DNA of 64,000 nt from Hylemonella gracilis str. Niagara R (GCF_000600295.1 NZ_JEMG01000001.1:3539800-3603799), one strand, 5' to 3'; shown: positions 50,044 through 61,695, numbered from the stretch's first letter. Numbers and translations are program-made. The notes: a model not told the origin generated them from the sequence alone.

Positions 50044-50871
50044 TCACGCTTTCTGGCATTGCACGCAGAAATAGGTCGCCCGCTGGCCCTGCCGCATCAA
50101 TCTGATGGGGCTGCCGCAGACCGTGCACGGCTGCCCCGCGCGTCCATAGACCTTGGCCTCGAACTGGAAATTGCCGCGTTCGCCGACCGCGTTGCTGTAG
50201 TTGCGCAGCGTGGTGCCTCCCGCGGCCAAGGCCCGGCCCAGCACATCGCGTATCGCGGCGTGCAGCTTCACGGCGCGTGGCCCGCTGATGCGCGCCGCGG
50301 ACAGCGTGGGTCGGATGCCCGCAAGGAACAGCGCCTCGGACGCGTAGATATTGCCCACGCCCACCACCACGTCGCCCGCCAGCAGCACCTGCTTGATGGC
50401 GCTTCTGCGTTTTTGCAGCGCGGCGTGGAAGGCACGAGCCTCGAAGCTCGCATCCAGCGGCTCCACACCCAGGCCATCCAGCAGCTTGCGCGCAATCGAC
50501 GCACTGTCGCTCGCGGCCCAGACCACGGCGCCGAAGCGGCGCGGATCGTTCAGGCGTAGCAGGCCACGATCAGTCTGCAGATCGAAATGGTCGTGCGGGC
50601 CACGCGGCCTAGGGGCTTGCGCATCCTCGCCGGTGAAGCTCAGGCTACCGGACATGCCCAGGTGCAGCAGCAGCAGCCCCTCATCCAGATCCAACAAGAG
50701 GTACTTGCCGCGCCGGCGGACACCCCGCACGCACCGTCCGACCAATTGCGCCGGGGCGATGCCCAGGGGCCAGCGCAAGGGCAAGCCCACGCTGGCGGAC
50801 AGGACACGCCCCCCCGTGATGCGGTCCGCAAAGCTCAGACGGGTGGCTTCGACTTCGGGCAATTCAGGCAT
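50044..50871 (-). CDS. mutM: Formamidopyrimidine-DNA glycosylase MutM (Fpg)
   Basis: It excises 8-oxoguanine and ring-opened purines. The 275 residues begin [10 protein letters not shown] after the initiator Met, with catalytic P2 and E3. The Lys near 57 lies in [21 protein letters not shown]. The C-terminal zinc finger is [20 protein letters not shown] followed by CVQC, so all four cysteines are present. It is first of the mutM-mutY pair and divergent from the TPR gene (97-base gap). Confidence 0.97.
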   Translation of the reverse strand: MPELPEVEATRLSFADRITGGRVLSASVGLPLRWPLGIAPAQLVGRCVRGVRRRGKYLLLDLDEGLLLLHLGMSGSLSFTGEDAQAPRPRGPHDHFDLQTDRGLLRLNDPRRFGAVVWAASDSASIARKLLDGLGVEPLDASFEARAFHAALQKRRSAIKQVLLAGDVVVGVGNIYASEALFLAGIRPTLSAARISGPRAVKLHAAIRDVLGRALAAGGTTLRNYSNAVGERGNFQFEAKVYGRAGQPCTVCGSPIRLMRQGQRATYFCVQCQKA

Positions 50872-50968
50872 GACTCGAGAATAGTCGCGGCAAAAACGGA
50901 CATTATGAAGAGGTACAAAAGCGGCGCACGCCTTGGCTTATCATGACCCGCACCGATTCGGATCGCTT

Positions 50969-52903
50969 ATGTCTGCCCTACGCCCGCGCCTGCCCGCCCT
51001 GCTCCTGCCTGCATTGCTGGCGCTTTTGTTTTCCTCCACCCACGCAGCGCCCGCCACGCCCCCCAACACGAAGGAGGCGGCAGAGCCAGAATTGGCGCCA
51101 CCCGTGGAAAACTCATCGCTGGATGGTGAGCTTTTTTACCAGTTGCTGCTGGGCGAGCTAAGCGTGCAGCAGGGTGAATCGGGCATGGCCTATTCCCTGC
51201 TGCTCAACGCCGCACGCAAGACCGATGATGGGCGCTTGTACCTGCGTGCGATCGAAATCGCCCTGCGCGCACGCGCCGGTGATTCCGCGCTGCAGGCTGC
51301 CCGCGACTGGTCCAAGGCGCAGCCCGATTCCGCCGAAGCCAACCGTTACCTCTTGCAGATCCTGCTAGGTCTGAATCGACTGGACGACACAGTGGGGCCG
51401 CTGCAGCGTGCGCTCGCACTGGCCGCGCCGCAGGAACGCCCCACACTGGTCGCCACGCTGCCGCTCTACTTTTCCCGCAGCAATGACAAGGCCCGCGCCG
51501 CCAGCGTGCTGGAGCAGGCCTTGCAGCCCCAGCTCAATCCAACCGCGGCCCAGGCCACGCCGATCGACCGGGCCACCGGCGCTGCGGCCTGGAGCGCGGT
51601 GGGCCGCATGCGCCTGGCAGCAGACAACCCCGTGGGCGTGCTGGAGGCCGCACGGCGCGGCGCGGCACTCGACCCACGTGCGCCTGAACCCTTGTTGCTG
51701 GCCATGGCCTTGCTCTCGCCCCAACTGCCCGCGCGTTACGCGCCGCAGCGGGACGAGGCCAAGGAACTCTTGGCACGTCATTTCGCCTCAAGCGCGCCTG
51801 CCTCCGCGGGACTGCGCCTGAATTACGCGCGCACCCTGGTCGACGCGCAACGCTACGCCGAAGCCCAGGCCCAGCTGAAGATCGTCACCCAGGAGCAGCC
51901 CGATCTGGCCGATGCATGGCTGTTGCAGGGCATGCTGGAATTGCAGGACAAACGCCCGAACAACGCGGAAAAGTCCTTGAAGCGTTTCCTCACCCTGATG
52001 GAGGCCCAGCGCAAGCAAGCCGCTGCCGCCCGCAATCAGGATGGGGCGGACGACGAAGACGGTGCTGACGAGACGAGCGAGGGCCCACTGCTCCAGCGCA
52101 GCGCGGGCCAGCAAGCCATCCAGCGTGCCATGACCCAGGCCTACCTGGCACTGTCCCAGATCGCCGAACAGCGCAAGGACTACAAGGGCGCGCAAGACTG
52201 GCTCGCGCGCATTGACACCGCCGGCAACGCAGAGGAACTGCTGCGCGTGCAACGCCAACGCGCCGGGCTGCTGGCACGTCAGAACCGCTTGGACGAGGCA
52301 CTGGCAATGCTGCGCAGCCTGCCGGAAGACACGCCCGAGGAAGCGCGCGGCAAGCTCCAGGCGCAGGTGCAGCTGCTGCGCGACCATAAGCGCCATGCCC
52401 AGGCCTATGCACTGCTCGACGAGGCCGTGCGCAACGCCCCTCAGGATTACGACCTGCTCTACGACCTGGCCATGATGGCCGAGAAGCTGGGGCGCGCAGA
52501 GGAGATGGAACGCGTCCTGCGCCGCATCATGGCGGAAAAGCCGGACTACCACCACGCCTACAACGCGCTGGGCTACTTTCTAGCCGACCGCAACATGCGC
52601 CTGCCCGAGGCGCGCGCGCTGATCCAGAAAGCCCTGGACGCCGCCCCCGAGGACCCGTTCATCACCGACAGCCTCGGCTGGGTGGCTTTCCGCGAAGGCA
52701 ACAGGGAAGAAGCCATGCGCCTGCTGAAACGGGCCTATGCGGGCCGGCCGGACGCCGAGATTGCCGCCCACCTCGGCGAGGTGCTCTGGAGCCTGGGCCA
52801 GCGCGACGAAGCGCGCAAGATCTGGCGCGAAGGGCTGGAACTGAACGCCGACAACGAAACCCTGCTCGAAACGTTGCAGCGCCTGGGCGTCAAAAAGCCC
52901 TGA
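50969..52903 (+). CDS. TPR-repeat envelope protein
   Basis: This 644-residue protein has a signal peptide (RLPALLLPALLALLFSSTHA). An acidic/Pro linker and an N-terminal helical domain follow (GELFYQLLLGELSVQQGESG). Many tetratricopeptide repeats run to the C-terminus, for example AYNALGYFLADRNMRLPEAR and SLGWVAFREGNREEAMRLLK. An acidic spacer near residues 360-375 (DGADDEDGADETSEG) interrupts the repeats. ATG 50969 was chosen; 50933 is a weaker alternative. It is conserved beside mutM and ispE in betaproteobacteria and is probably periplasmic or outer-membrane associated. The partner is unknown. Confidence 0.85.
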   Translation: MSALRPRLPALLLPALLALLFSSTHAAPATPPNTKEAAEPELAPPVENSSLDGELFYQLLLGELSVQQGESGMAYSLLLNAARKTDDGRLYLRAIEIALRARAGDSALQAARDWSKAQPDSAEANRYLLQILLGLNRLDDTVGPLQRALALAAPQERPTLVATLPLYFSRSNDKARAASVLEQALQPQLNPTAAQATPIDRATGAAAWSAVGRMRLAADNPVGVLEAARRGAALDPRAPEPLLLAMALLSPQLPARYAPQRDEAKELLARHFASSAPASAGLRLNYARTLVDAQRYAEAQAQLKIVTQEQPDLADAWLLQGMLELQDKRPNNAEKSLKRFLTLMEAQRKQAAAARNQDGADDEDGADETSEGPLLQRSAGQQAIQRAMTQAYLALSQIAEQRKDYKGAQDWLARIDTAGNAEELLRVQRQRAGLLARQNRLDEALAMLRSLPEDTPEEARGKLQAQVQLLRDHKRHAQAYALLDEAVRNAPQDYDLLYDLAMMAEKLGRAEEMERVLRRIMAEKPDYHHAYNALGYFLADRNMRLPEARALIQKALDAAPEDPFITDSLGWVAFREGNREEAMRLLKRAYAGRPDAEIAAHLGEVLWSLGQRDEARKIWREGLELNADNETLLETLQRLGVKKP

Positions 52904-52933
52904 GCGGACCTGGGCCACAGCCATACACCGGCA

Positions 52934-52983
52934 GCAGGCCATCGGGCGGCCTGCGCCTCGGGACCGACTGCCCCCCGAGGCGC
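52934..52983. repeat. Paired GC-rich inverted repeats between the TPR gene and ispE
   Basis: GCAGGCC-ATCGGGC-GGCCTGC (52934-52954) and GCGCCTCGGG-N11-CCCGAGGCGC (52953-52962 and 52974-52983) are perfect dyads in the 110-base gap where lolB is often found. Neither has a T-tract. They could be REP-like elements or a factor-dependent stop between the two genes. Confidence 0.55.
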
Positions 52984-53013
52984 GGGCCGATCACAACGCT
53001 ACACTCGCCCGCC

Positions 53014-54003
53014 ATGCCGTCCTCCCTGCATGATGTCTCCGCACCCGCCAAGCTCAATCTTTTCCTGCATGTCACTGGCCGGCGCGCCGATGGCTACCAC
53101 CTGCTGCAATCGGTGTTCAGCCTCATCGACTGGACCGACACCCTGCACTTCGAGGCGCGCCCCCACCGACAGCACGATGGTGGCCTCAGCCGCGAAGACT
53201 TGACCACGCCCTTGCCCGCAGACGATCTGGTGCTGCGGGCCGCCCGCGCCTTGCAGGCCGCCACAGGCCATGCAGGCGGCGCGCACATCGCGATCGCGAA
53301 ACACATCCCCGCCCAAGCGGGGCTGGGCGGCGGCTCCTCCGACGCGGCCACGACCCTGTTGGCACTCAATCGGCTGTGGAAACTCAAGCTCGGGCTGAAG
53401 CAGTTGTCGGCCATCGGCCTCACCCTGGGCGCGGACGTGCCCTATTTCCTGCACGCGGCACATGCCAAGCACGCCACGGCCTGGGTGGAAGGGGTGGGTG
53501 AGCGTCTCACGCCCTTGCCGACGAACCTGGAGCCCGCCCGACTGCTGCCCGGCCATGCCCTGCTGGTCGTCAAGCCCGAAGCAGGCCTGGAGACTGCTGC
53601 GATTTTCCGTGACCCGGCTTTGAAACGCGACAGTTTTGCTGCTACAATCACAGGCTTTGCTGCTGACTCCGGCGTGGACTCAGCAAGCGTGGAAAATTCG
53701 GGCGACCTTGGGCGCGAGCAAAGCGCGCAGCGTTTCAGAAAATTCCTGCTTGAGGAGGCACGCAACGACTTGCAGCCCGTCGCCCAGCGGCTATGCCCTG
53801 GTGTCACGCAAGCCCTGGAATGGTTGAATTCCCTGGGTTTGCCGGGACGAATGACTGGTTCAGGCAGCGCGGTGTTTGCATGGGTATCGCCTGACATGCA
53901 TGTGCGTGCCAGGTTTTCCAGTACGGCGATTGCCGTGCCGGACCGGATGCAAATCCGCTGGTGCAGCAGTCTGGATATCCATCCACTGGCCCATTGGGCC
54001 TAG
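53014..54003 (+). CDS. ispE: 4-diphosphocytidyl-2-C-methyl-D-erythritol kinase
   Basis: This GHMP kinase is step four of the MEP isoprenoid pathway. The 329 residues contain the substrate site APAKLNLFLHVTGRRADGYH, the ATP-binding glycine loop IPAQAGLGGGSSDAATTLLA and the C-terminal GLPGRMTGSGSAVFAW. It is about 30 residues longer than most members. The extra segment (about residues 205-240) is rich in Ser, Asp, Glu and Asn and sits between conserved blocks. It is followed by tRNA-Gln and prs, the usual order. Confidence 0.95.
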   Translation: MPSSLHDVSAPAKLNLFLHVTGRRADGYHLLQSVFSLIDWTDTLHFEARPHRQHDGGLSREDLTTPLPADDLVLRAARALQAATGHAGGAHIAIAKHIPAQAGLGGGSSDAATTLLALNRLWKLKLGLKQLSAIGLTLGADVPYFLHAAHAKHATAWVEGVGERLTPLPTNLEPARLLPGHALLVVKPEAGLETAAIFRDPALKRDSFAATITGFAADSGVDSASVENSGDLGREQSAQRFRKFLLEEARNDLQPVAQRLCPGVTQALEWLNSLGLPGRMTGSGSAVFAWVSPDMHVRARFSSTAIAVPDRMQIRWCSSLDIHPLAHWA

Positions 54004-54106
54004 CGGACAGATGGCCAGTAAAAGAGAGCGTCAGGGAGTTCGGACTCAGTCCGACGTGAACGAGTTTTGAGGTGGGCGGTTGTGGTGACTGACCGTCGAC
54101 CTGTGT

Positions 54107-54183
54107 AGGGGAGTCGCCAAGTTGGTTAAGGCACCGGATTTTGATTCCGGCATGCGAGGGTTCGAGTCCTTCCTCCCCTGCCA
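54107..54183 (+). tRNA. tRNA-Gln (anticodon TTG)
   Basis: This is a 77-base cloverleaf with encoded CCA. The acceptor stem AGGGGAG/CTCCCCT pairs completely, and the D arm is GCC-AAGTTGGTTAA-GGC. The anticodon stem CCGGA/TCCGG holds the loop TTTTGAT, giving anticodon TTG. The T arm is GAGGG-TTCGAGT-CCTTC with one G-U pair. It lies between ispE and prs, a conserved position. Confidence 0.97.
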
Positions 54184-54269
54184 AATTCCTGCATTCGTAC
54201 CAGTCACCCACGCTTAGAACAAGCGCGTTGCCACCTTCCACCTCCGACGTCTCCACGCTGGGCTCTTCC

Positions 54270-55253
54270 ATGCAGAACACAGCATCCTCCCCGGATTTCA
54301 TGCTCTTCACGGGCAACGCCAACCCCACCCTGGCGGCGGACATTGCCAAGCATCTGGGCATCAGTCTGGGCGCGGCGACTGTCGGGCGTTTCTCCGACGG
54401 CGAAGTCACGGTAGAAATCAACCAGAACGTGCGAGCCCGCGACGTGTTCGTGGTCCAGTCCACCTGCGCGCCAACCAATGACTCGCTGATGGAGCTGCTG
54501 ATCATGGTCGACGCGCTCAAACGCGCCTCGGCCGAGCGCATCAGCGCCGTTATCCCTTACTTCGGTTATGCGCGTCAGGATCGCCGCCCACGCTCGAGCC
54601 GCGTCCCGATCTCGGCCAAGGTTGTGGCCAACTTGCTGCAGACCGTGGGCGTTTCCAGCGTGCTGACCATGGATTTGCACGCCGACCAGATCCAGGGGTT
54701 CTTCAACATCCCGGTGGACAACATCTACGCTTCGCCGGTGCTGCTGGGCGACCTGCGCCAGCAGAACTATGAAGATCTGATTGTCGTCAGCCCCGACGTG
54801 GGCGGTGTCGTGCGCGCCCGCGCCCTGGCCAAGCAGCTGAACTGTGACCTCGCCATCATCGACAAGCGTCGCCCCAAGGCCAACGTCAGCGAGGTCATGA
54901 ACGTGATCGGCGACATCGAAGGCCGCAACTGCGTGATCATGGACGACATGATCGACACCGCCGGCACGCTGGTGAAGGCCGCCGAGGTGCTGAAGGAGCG
55001 CGGCGCCAAGAGCGTCTACGCCTATTGCACGCACCCCATCCTGTCCGGCCCGGCCATCGAGCGCATCTCCAAGAGTACCGCGCTCGACGAAGTGGTGGTG
55101 ACCAACACCATCCCGCTGGCTGAACTCGCTCGCGCCTGCGACAAGATCCGTCAGCTGTCCGTGGCTCCGCTGTTCGCGGAGACCATCCACCGCATCGCCC
55201 GAGGCGAATCGGTCCTGAGTTTGTTCTCGGAGCAGGACGCGCCGCTGCTGTGA
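54270..55253 (+). CDS. prs: Ribose-phosphate pyrophosphokinase
   Basis: It makes PRPP from ribose 5-phosphate and ATP for nucleotide, His, Trp and NAD synthesis. The 327 residues contain the ATP/flexible-loop region [19 protein letters not shown], the signature [20 protein letters not shown] and the PRPP loop [20 protein letters not shown], all intact. ATG 54270 gives the normal length; longer readings enter the tRNA. No strong ribosome site is seen before this ATG. Confidence 0.97.
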   Translation: MQNTASSPDFMLFTGNANPTLAADIAKHLGISLGAATVGRFSDGEVTVEINQNVRARDVFVVQSTCAPTNDSLMELLIMVDALKRASAERISAVIPYFGYARQDRRPRSSRVPISAKVVANLLQTVGVSSVLTMDLHADQIQGFFNIPVDNIYASPVLLGDLRQQNYEDLIVVSPDVGGVVRARALAKQLNCDLAIIDKRRPKANVSEVMNVIGDIEGRNCVIMDDMIDTAGTLVKAAEVLKERGAKSVYAYCTHPILSGPAIERISKSTALDEVVVTNTIPLAELARACDKIRQLSVAPLFAETIHRIARGESVLSLFSEQDAPLL

Positions 55254-55388
55254 GCAGGCGCTGCCCCGCTGCGAGACCAAAAGCCGCCCGCATCGAAAGA
55301 CGCGGGTATTGTTGAAACCGGAACCACACTGGTCGCGGTGGGTTCCGCAGGAAGCATTGCATAGCCAAGCTTCCAAAAGGAGTGAACC

Positions 55389-56042
55389 ATGAAATTCGTC
55401 GCTTTTGAGCGCGCCAAGCAAGGTACGGGTGCGAGCCGCCGCCTGCGTTACACAGGCCGCACGCCCGGCATCGTTTACGGCGGTACCGCCGAGCCCTCGC
55501 TGATCGAGCTGGACCACAATGCCCTGTGGCATGCCCTGAAGAAGGAAGCCTTCCATTCGTCCATCCTGGACATGGAACTGAACGGCAAGAGCAACCAGGT
55601 GCTGCTGCGCGACGTGCAGATGCACCCCTACAAGCCCCTGGTGCTGCACATCGATTTCCAGCGCGTGGACGCCAACACCAAGCTGCACATGAAGGTGCCG
55701 CTGCATTACAGCGGCGAGGAAAACTCGCCCGCCGTCAAGGACAAGGCCCTGGTGAACCACATCGTCACCGAACTGGAAGTCTCCTGCCTGCCCAAGGACC
55801 TGCCCGAATTCATCGCCGTGGACCTGAGCAAGCTGACCAAGGGCGCTTCGCTGCACCTGAATGACATCACCCTGCCCAAGGGTGTGACGGCCGTGACCCA
55901 CGGCAAGACCAACCCGGTGCTGGTCGCCGTGGTGGCGCCCGCAGGTGAGGAAGAGGCCGCTCCCGCCGCCGAAGCCGCTCCCGCCGATGCCAAGGCTGCT
56001 CCGGCCAAAGCTGCTCCGGCCAAGGCACCTGCCAAGAAGTAA
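55389..56042 (+). CDS. rplY: 50S ribosomal protein L25/general stress protein Ctc
   Basis: This 5S-rRNA-binding ribosomal protein is in the long, two-domain Ctc form (217 residues). The L25 domain begins [20 protein letters not shown]. The TL5-like beta domain contains [20 protein letters not shown] and [18 protein letters not shown] low-complexity Ala/Pro/Lys tail (about 180-217) ends the protein. AAAAGGAGTG precedes the ATG. A strong intrinsic terminator follows at 56096. Confidence 0.96.
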   Translation: MKFVAFERAKQGTGASRRLRYTGRTPGIVYGGTAEPSLIELDHNALWHALKKEAFHSSILDMELNGKSNQVLLRDVQMHPYKPLVLHIDFQRVDANTKLHMKVPLHYSGEENSPAVKDKALVNHIVTELEVSCLPKDLPEFIAVDLSKLTKGASLHLNDITLPKGVTAVTHGKTNPVLVAVVAPAGEEEAAPAAEAAPADAKAAPAKAAPAKAPAKK

Positions 56043-56095
56043 GTTGTTGCTTCCTGGGCATGCGTCGGGTGCGACTGCCCGGTCCATGCCTTGCG

Positions 56096-56122
56096 AAACG
56101 GCCCGCCTCGGCGGGCCGTTTT
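56096..56122 (+). terminator. Rho-independent terminator after rplY
   Basis: AAACGGCCCGCC and GGCGGGCCGTTTT flank a two-base TC loop, giving a GC-rich stem of at least ten pairs that runs into a T-tract. It ends the prs-rplY transcript 54 bases after the rplY stop, 56 bases before pth. Confidence 0.9.
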
Positions 56123-56177
56123 CATTCGGCCGCCGTCAGCCCCGGTCCGCGTCCATCGCACTCCCATAATCACGTCC

Positions 56178-56843
56178 ATGTTCAAACTCATCGTCGGCCT
56201 GGGCAATCCCGGCCCTGAATACGAGGCCACGCGGCACAACGCCGGGTTCTGGTGGCTGGACGCCATCGCGCGGGAGCTGAAGGTGTCGATGGTCCTCGAC
56301 AGAAGCTATCAGGGCCTGCTGGCCCGTGCCACCTGGGACGGTCGTCCGGTCTGGCTGTTGGAACCGATGACCTGGATGAATGAATCGGGCAAATCCGTCG
56401 CGGCCTTGGCGCGCTTCTACAAGATCCAACCCGAGGAAATCCTGGTCGCCCATGACGAGCTGGACATCGTGCCCGGGGAATTGAAACTCAAGCGCGGCGG
56501 CGGGCATGCCGGCCACAACGGCTTGCGCAGCATCCATGCCCAGCTCGGCAGCGACGACTACTGGCGCCTGCGCATCGGCGTGGGCCATCCGGGCGTCAAA
56601 TCCGAGGTGATCCACTGGGTCTTGAAAAAGCCTTCGCCCGAGCACCGCAATGCGATCGAAGACAGCCTCATTCGTGCCACCCAGGCCCTGCCCGAACTGC
56701 TCAATGGGGAAATGGACAAAGCCACCCAGCGGCTTCACACCAGCAAGCCTCCGCGCCCCAAGCCCCCGAAGCCATCTCGACCGGAAACCGCCCCGTCGGC
56801 CAACACAAGGGCTGCGGACCAGAAAGCCGGTCCGGCGTCTTGA
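56178..56843 (+). CDS. pth: Peptidyl-tRNA hydrolase
   Basis: It frees tRNA from prematurely released peptidyl-tRNA. The 221 residues contain [20 protein letters not shown] (catalytic His region), [20 protein letters not shown] and [21 protein letters not shown] Pro/Lys-rich tail (about 190-221) extends past the usual end of about 195. ATG 56178 lies downstream of the terminator, so pth needs its own promoter, which I could not identify confidently. It is convergent with the ferredoxin gene. Confidence 0.96.
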   Translation: MFKLIVGLGNPGPEYEATRHNAGFWWLDAIARELKVSMVLDRSYQGLLARATWDGRPVWLLEPMTWMNESGKSVAALARFYKIQPEEILVAHDELDIVPGELKLKRGGGHAGHNGLRSIHAQLGSDDYWRLRIGVGHPGVKSEVIHWVLKKPSPEHRNAIEDSLIRATQALPELLNGEMDKATQRLHTSKPPRPKPPKPSRPETAPSANTRAADQKAGPAS

Positions 56844-56876
56844 CCTGATAGGCCTGCGGCTGACCTCGCCCTGAAT

Positions 56877-57643
<767 letters not shown>

Positions 57644-57742
57644 GGTGAAAGCGTCTCCAGACTCAGGTGCGCCTCAGATGCGCGGACGGCCATTATGTAG
57701 CGCGGACACAAAACTCCCCTGCAATGCCGGCCGCCCCTGCGC

Positions 57743-58864
57743 TCAGGCAGCGCCGAGGTGGGGCACCAGACCCGCGAGCGGTTGGCCCGCTTTCTGCGCG
57801 GCCGTGAAAGCCAGCATGCGGTCGATGGGCAGGCGCGCGCGGGGAATCAGCGCGGGATCGACGTGGACCTCATTCATCCCGGTCTCAAGCACCTGGGCCA
57901 CACCGGCGAGGCCGTTCATGGCCATCCAGGGGCAATGCGCGCAACTCTTACAGGTCGCGCTGTTGCCCGCCGTGGGCGCTTCGATGAAGGTCTTGCCGGG
58001 GTTGATCGTGCGCAGTTTGTGCATCATGCCTTTGTCGGTGGCGACGATGAACTCCTGCGCGTCGAGTTCCTTCGCGGCCTTCAGGATGCCCGAGGTCGAG
58101 CCCACGGCGTCGGCCAGCGCCACCACACCGCGCGGAGATTCGGGGTGCACGAGCACCTTGGCCTTCGGGTGTTCCTTCTTGAGCTCTTCCAGCTCGAAGG
58201 CCTTGAACTCGTCATGCACGATGCAGGCGCCATTCCACATCAGCATGTCGGCGCCGGTCTCGCGCTCGATGTAGGCACCCAAGTGACGGTCAGGTGCCCA
58301 GAGAATCTTGTGGCCCTGGGCCTTCAGGGCACGCACGATGTCCAGCGCGCAGCTGGAGGTGACCAACCAGTCCGCCCGCGCCTTCACCGCCGCACTGGTG
58401 TTGGCGTAGACGACCACGGTGCGGTCGGGGTGCGCGTCGCAGAAGGCGCTGAACTCGTCCACCGGGCAACCCAGGTCCAGCGAGCAGGTCGCGTCCAGGT
58501 CGGGCATCAGGATGGTCTTCTCGGGGCTGAGGATCTTGGCCGTCTCGCCCATGAAACGCACGCCGGACACCACCAGGGTCTGGGCCGCATGGTCCCGCCC
58601 GAAACGGGCCATTTCCAGGGAATCGCTGACGATGCCGCCGGTCTCCTCGGCCAGATCCTGCAGGTCTGGGTGCACGTAGTAGTGCGACACCATGACCGCA
58701 TTTTTTTCCTTGAGCAGGCGGCGGATCCTGTCCTTGAGCGCGGCGCGCTCGGCCGGCGCGGGCTCGATCGGCACACGGGCCCAGGCATGGTGCGTGGCGC
58801 AGGTGGATCCCGCAGCCTGGTTGTCGGGCTGCTCGTATTCAACGTCAATGACTGCGCTGTCCAT
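57743..58864 (-). CDS. nadA: Quinolinate synthase NadA
   Basis: It condenses iminoaspartate with dihydroxyacetone phosphate to quinolinate and needs a [4Fe-4S] cluster. The 373 residues contain [40 protein letters not shown] and the C-terminal Cys region [17 protein letters not shown]; further conserved Cys lie in [10 protein letters not shown] and [11 protein letters not shown] 58864 follows TGGAG; ATG 58882 is the alternative. It is downstream of nadC by 26 bases, forming an NAD synthesis pair. nadB is not in the window. Confidence 0.96.
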   Translation of the reverse strand: MDSAVIDVEYEQPDNQAAGSTCATHHAWARVPIEPAPAERAALKDRIRRLLKEKNAVMVSHYYVHPDLQDLAEETGGIVSDSLEMARFGRDHAAQTLVVSGVRFMGETAKILSPEKTILMPDLDATCSLDLGCPVDEFSAFCDAHPDRTVVVYANTSAAVKARADWLVTSSCALDIVRALKAQGHKILWAPDRHLGAYIERETGADMLMWNGACIVHDEFKAFELEELKKEHPKAKVLVHPESPRGVVALADAVGSTSGILKAAKELDAQEFIVATDKGMMHKLRTINPGKTFIEAPTAGNSATCKSCAHCPWMAMNGLAGVAQVLETGMNEVHVDPALIPRARLPIDRMLAFTAAQKAGQPLAGLVPHLGAA

Positions 58865-58890
58865 CACTGCTCCACCATTCAAGTCGACCG

Positions 58891-59802
58891 TCAGAGATCG
58901 ACGAAACGCATCGAGAAATCGACCGCCTTCACATCCTTGGTCAAGGCGCCGATCGAGATGCGGTCCACGCCCGTGGCCGCGATCTCGCGCACCGTGCCCA
59001 TGTTCACGCCGCCAGACACCTCCAGGATCGCCCGGCCGGCGTTGATGCGCACGGCCTCGCGCAGCGTCGGCAGGTCCATATTGTCCAGCAGCACCATGGT
59101 GGCGCCAGCCTGTAGGGCTTCTTCCAGTTGGGCCAGCGTCTCGACTTCGATTTCGATGAACTTGGCCACTGCGGTGATGGACGCCGTGGCCCGCACCTGG
59201 GCCAGGACCTCGGTCACTCCACCCGCAGCGGCGATGTGGTTTTCCTTGATCAGCACCGCGTCGTACAAGCCGATGCGGTGGTTCCAGCCACCGCCACAGT
59301 GGACGGCATATTTCTGCGCCAGTCGCAGGCCGGGCAGGGTCTTGCGCGTGTCGACGATGCGGGCGCGCACCCGGCCGGTTTCGCCATCCAGGCTCGGCAC
59401 TTGCGCCACTGCAGCCACGTAATCAGCGGTGCGCGTGGCCACAGCACTGAGCAGTTGCAGGAAATTGAGCACGGTGCGCTCGGCCGTCAGCAGGCCACGC
59501 GCGAGTCCCGTCATCTCCAGCACGGTCTGGTCCGGCTGGCAGCGCTGGCCTTCGGCCACCCGCCAGGTCCATTGCGCGCCCGGCGCCACCTGCCGCAAAG
59601 CGGCCTCGGCCCAGGGGACGCCGCAGATGACGGCGGCTTCGCGCGCCAGGATGCGCGCGCTTGCGGTCTTGCCGGCGGGCACCAGCGCGGCCGTCAGGTC
59701 GCCAGCACCCACGTCTTCCGCCAGGGCGCGGTGCACATCGGCCTCGGCCAGTTGGCGCAGCATGTCGGCGGTGTAATCAAGCACGGGAAGGGTCGCGGAC
59801 AT
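58891..59802 (-). CDS. nadC: Nicotinate-nucleotide pyrophosphorylase (carboxylating) NadC
   Basis: It converts quinolinate and PRPP to nicotinate mononucleotide. The 303 residues contain [39 protein letters not shown], the substrate-binding [20 protein letters not shown] and the C-terminal barrel segment [20 protein letters not shown]. It is upstream of nadA on the same strand and 9 bases downstream of gpsA. Confidence 0.96.
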   Translation of the reverse strand: MSATLPVLDYTADMLRQLAEADVHRALAEDVGAGDLTAALVPAGKTASARILAREAAVICGVPWAEAALRQVAPGAQWTWRVAEGQRCQPDQTVLEMTGLARGLLTAERTVLNFLQLLSAVATRTADYVAAVAQVPSLDGETGRVRARIVDTRKTLPGLRLAQKYAVHCGGGWNHRIGLYDAVLIKENHIAAAGGVTEVLAQVRATASITAVAKFIEIEVETLAQLEEALQAGATMVLLDNMDLPTLREAVRINAGRAILEVSGGVNMGTVREIAATGVDRISIGALTKDVKAVDFSMRFVDL

Positions 59803-59811
59803 GAGGTTCCA

Positions 59812-60849
59812 TCAACGGATTTCAGGACTGGGCTCGCGCTCCATCAAGGCCTGCACGGCCTGCTGCGGTTGCATTTCGCCATCCAGCAGGGCCACCACGG
59901 CCTCGGTGATGGGCATGTCCACGCCCAGGTGGCGCGCCCTTTGGGCGACCGTGCGCGCGCAGTAGACACCTTCGGCCACATGGCCCAGCGAAGTCACGGC
60001 CTCGTCCAGGGTCTTGCCCTGGGCCAGCAACAGACCGACCTTGCGGTTGCGACTGAGGTCACCGGTGGCGGTGAGTACGAGGTCCCCCAGGCCAGACAGA
60101 CCCATGAAGGTCTCGGCGCGCGCGCCGAGCGCGAGGCCAAAACGCATCATCTCGGCCAGGCCGCGGGTGATCAGCGCGGCGCGGGCATTCAGGCCCAGAT
60201 TGAGGCCGTCGCACAGGCCCGTGGCGATGGCCAGGATGTTCTTGACCGCGCCGCCCACTTCTACGCCCACCAGATCGTCGTTTTCATAGACGCGCAGGCG
60301 CGGGCTGTGAAAGGCTTGCACCAGGCGTTCACGCACCAGGGCGTGGGTGCTGGCCGCCACCAGGGCCGTGGGTTGGCCCTGGGCGACTTCTTGCGCAAAA
60401 CTGGGGCCACTCAGAACGCCGGCCTGCAGCTCTGGTGCCACCTGCGCCTGTACCTCGTGGGCCATCAGCCCCAAAGCAATGGCTTCACTACCGTCGCCGC
60501 GTTCACTGCCCAGACTGCGTTCCAACCCCTTGCAGATCCAGGCAACCGGTGCCCGGCAGTCGCGCAGTTCCTGTAGCAGGGCACGCAAGCCCGCCATGGG
60601 TGCGCCCAGTATGACGAGATCCTGCTGGGCGCAAAGTGCCGCGACATTCGCGCCGTCGACGACGCGCAAGTTCTCCGGCAGGGGCAGGCCCGGCAGATAA
60701 CGGGCATTCACGTGCTGCGCCTGCATGGCCCGAGCCTGCTCGGCATCGCGTGCCCAGAGCGTGACCTGGTGGGCCTGGCGCGGGTTGCCGCTGGCGCTGA
60801 CGGCCAGAGCCGTGCCCCATGCACCCGCGCCCAGAACCAGGATGTTCAT
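59812..60849 (-). CDS. gpsA: Glycerol-3-phosphate dehydrogenase [NAD(P)+]
   Basis: It makes sn-glycerol 3-phosphate for phospholipid synthesis. The 345 residues start with the dinucleotide-binding [20 protein letters not shown]. They contain the catalytic Lys region in [20 protein letters not shown] and [20 protein letters not shown], with [20 protein letters not shown] following. It lies 22 bases downstream of secB, an order shared with many proteobacteria. Confidence 0.96.
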   Translation of the reverse strand: MNILVLGAGAWGTALAVSASGNPRQAHQVTLWARDAEQARAMQAQHVNARYLPGLPLPENLRVVDGANVAALCAQQDLVILGAPMAGLRALLQELRDCRAPVAWICKGLERSLGSERGDGSEAIALGLMAHEVQAQVAPELQAGVLSGPSFAQEVAQGQPTALVAASTHALVRERLVQAFHSPRLRVYENDDLVGVEVGGAVKNILAIATGLCDGLNLGLNARAALITRGLAEMMRFGLALGARAETFMGLSGLGDLVLTATGDLSRNRKVGLLLAQGKTLDEAVTSLGHVAEGVYCARTVAQRARHLGVDMPITEAVVALLDGEMQPQQAVQALMEREPSPEIR

Positions 60850-60871
60850 TCGAAAATCTCAGTCCGCGGTC

Positions 60872-61324
60872 TTACTGGACTTGCTGTCCTGCGGCGCCAT
60901 TCGAACCCGCCTGCTGCTGGTCGTAAAGCGCCTGAAAGTTGATTTCCTGCAGGTGCACGGGCGGAAAGCCAGCGCGCTGCACCAGGTCGGCCACGTTACC
61001 GCGCAGGTAGGGGAAAACAATCTGCGGGCAGACAACGCCAAGCACCGGCCCCATCTGCGTCGCGGGCACGTTGCGGATTTCGAAGATGCCGGCCTGCTTG
61101 GCCTCCACCAGGAACACGGTCTTGTCCGCGATCTTGGTGGTCACGGTGGCCGTCACGCTGACTTCGAAAATGCCTTCTGCCACAGGCTCGCCCGCGACAT
61201 TGAGCTGGATGTCGACCGAAGGCTGCTCGTTTTGGAGGAAGATGGCCGGGGAATTGGGTTGCTCCAGCGAGGACTCCTTCAGGTAGACACGCTGGATCTG
61301 GAAGACGGGTTGCTGTTCGGCCAT
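60872..61324 (-). CDS. secB: Protein-export chaperone SecB
   Basis: This tetrameric cytosolic chaperone delivers unfolded precursors to SecA. The 150 residues contain [20 protein letters not shown] at the start, the [10 protein letters not shown] segment and the C-terminal [23 protein letters not shown] 61324 gives the family N-terminus; an in-frame start at 61378 was rejected. It is between grxC and gpsA on the same strand. Confidence 0.97.
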   Translation of the reverse strand: MAEQQPVFQIQRVYLKESSLEQPNSPAIFLQNEQPSVDIQLNVAGEPVAEGIFEVSVTATVTTKIADKTVFLVEAKQAGIFEIRNVPATQMGPVLGVVCPQIVFPYLRGNVADLVQRAGFPPVHLQEINFQALYDQQQAGSNGAAGQQVQ

Positions 61325-61425
61325 GGTGGTCTCTGTTGTTGCTTTGAATGGAATGAAAATGAAACGCCCCGGCGTCAAGGCCGGGGGATGTCGCGCACGG
61401 AGGATGGACGGTCTAGGGCAAGGGC

Positions 61426-61692
61426 TCAGGCCGCAGTATGACCGAGCAGGGGCAACAGACCACCCTGCGCATCCAGCGCCATCAGGTCATCGCAACCGCC
61501 GACATGCGTCTGGCCGATGAAGATCTGCGGCACCGTGCGGCGACCGGTCGTGGCCATCATCTGGTCACGCTGGGCCGGATCGACATCGATGCGGATTTCC
61601 TCGATCTGCTCCACGCCACGGGCCTTGAGCAATTGCTTGGCGCGCATGCAATAGGGGCAGACCGCCGTGGTGTACATCTTGACGTGCTGCAT
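61426..61692 (-). CDS. grxC: Glutaredoxin 3
   Basis: This small thiol-disulfide oxidoreductase of 88 residues has the active site [15 protein letters not shown] (CPYC), the cis-Pro segment [11 protein letters not shown] and the glutathione-binding [14 protein letters not shown]. It starts 3 bases after the rhodanese stop and precedes secB, a conserved order. Confidence 0.96.
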   Translation of the reverse strand: MQHVKMYTTAVCPYCMRAKQLLKARGVEQIEEIRIDVDPAQRDQMMATTGRRTVPQIFIGQTHVGGCDDLMALDAQGGLLPLLGHTAA

Positions 61693-61695
61693 GGC

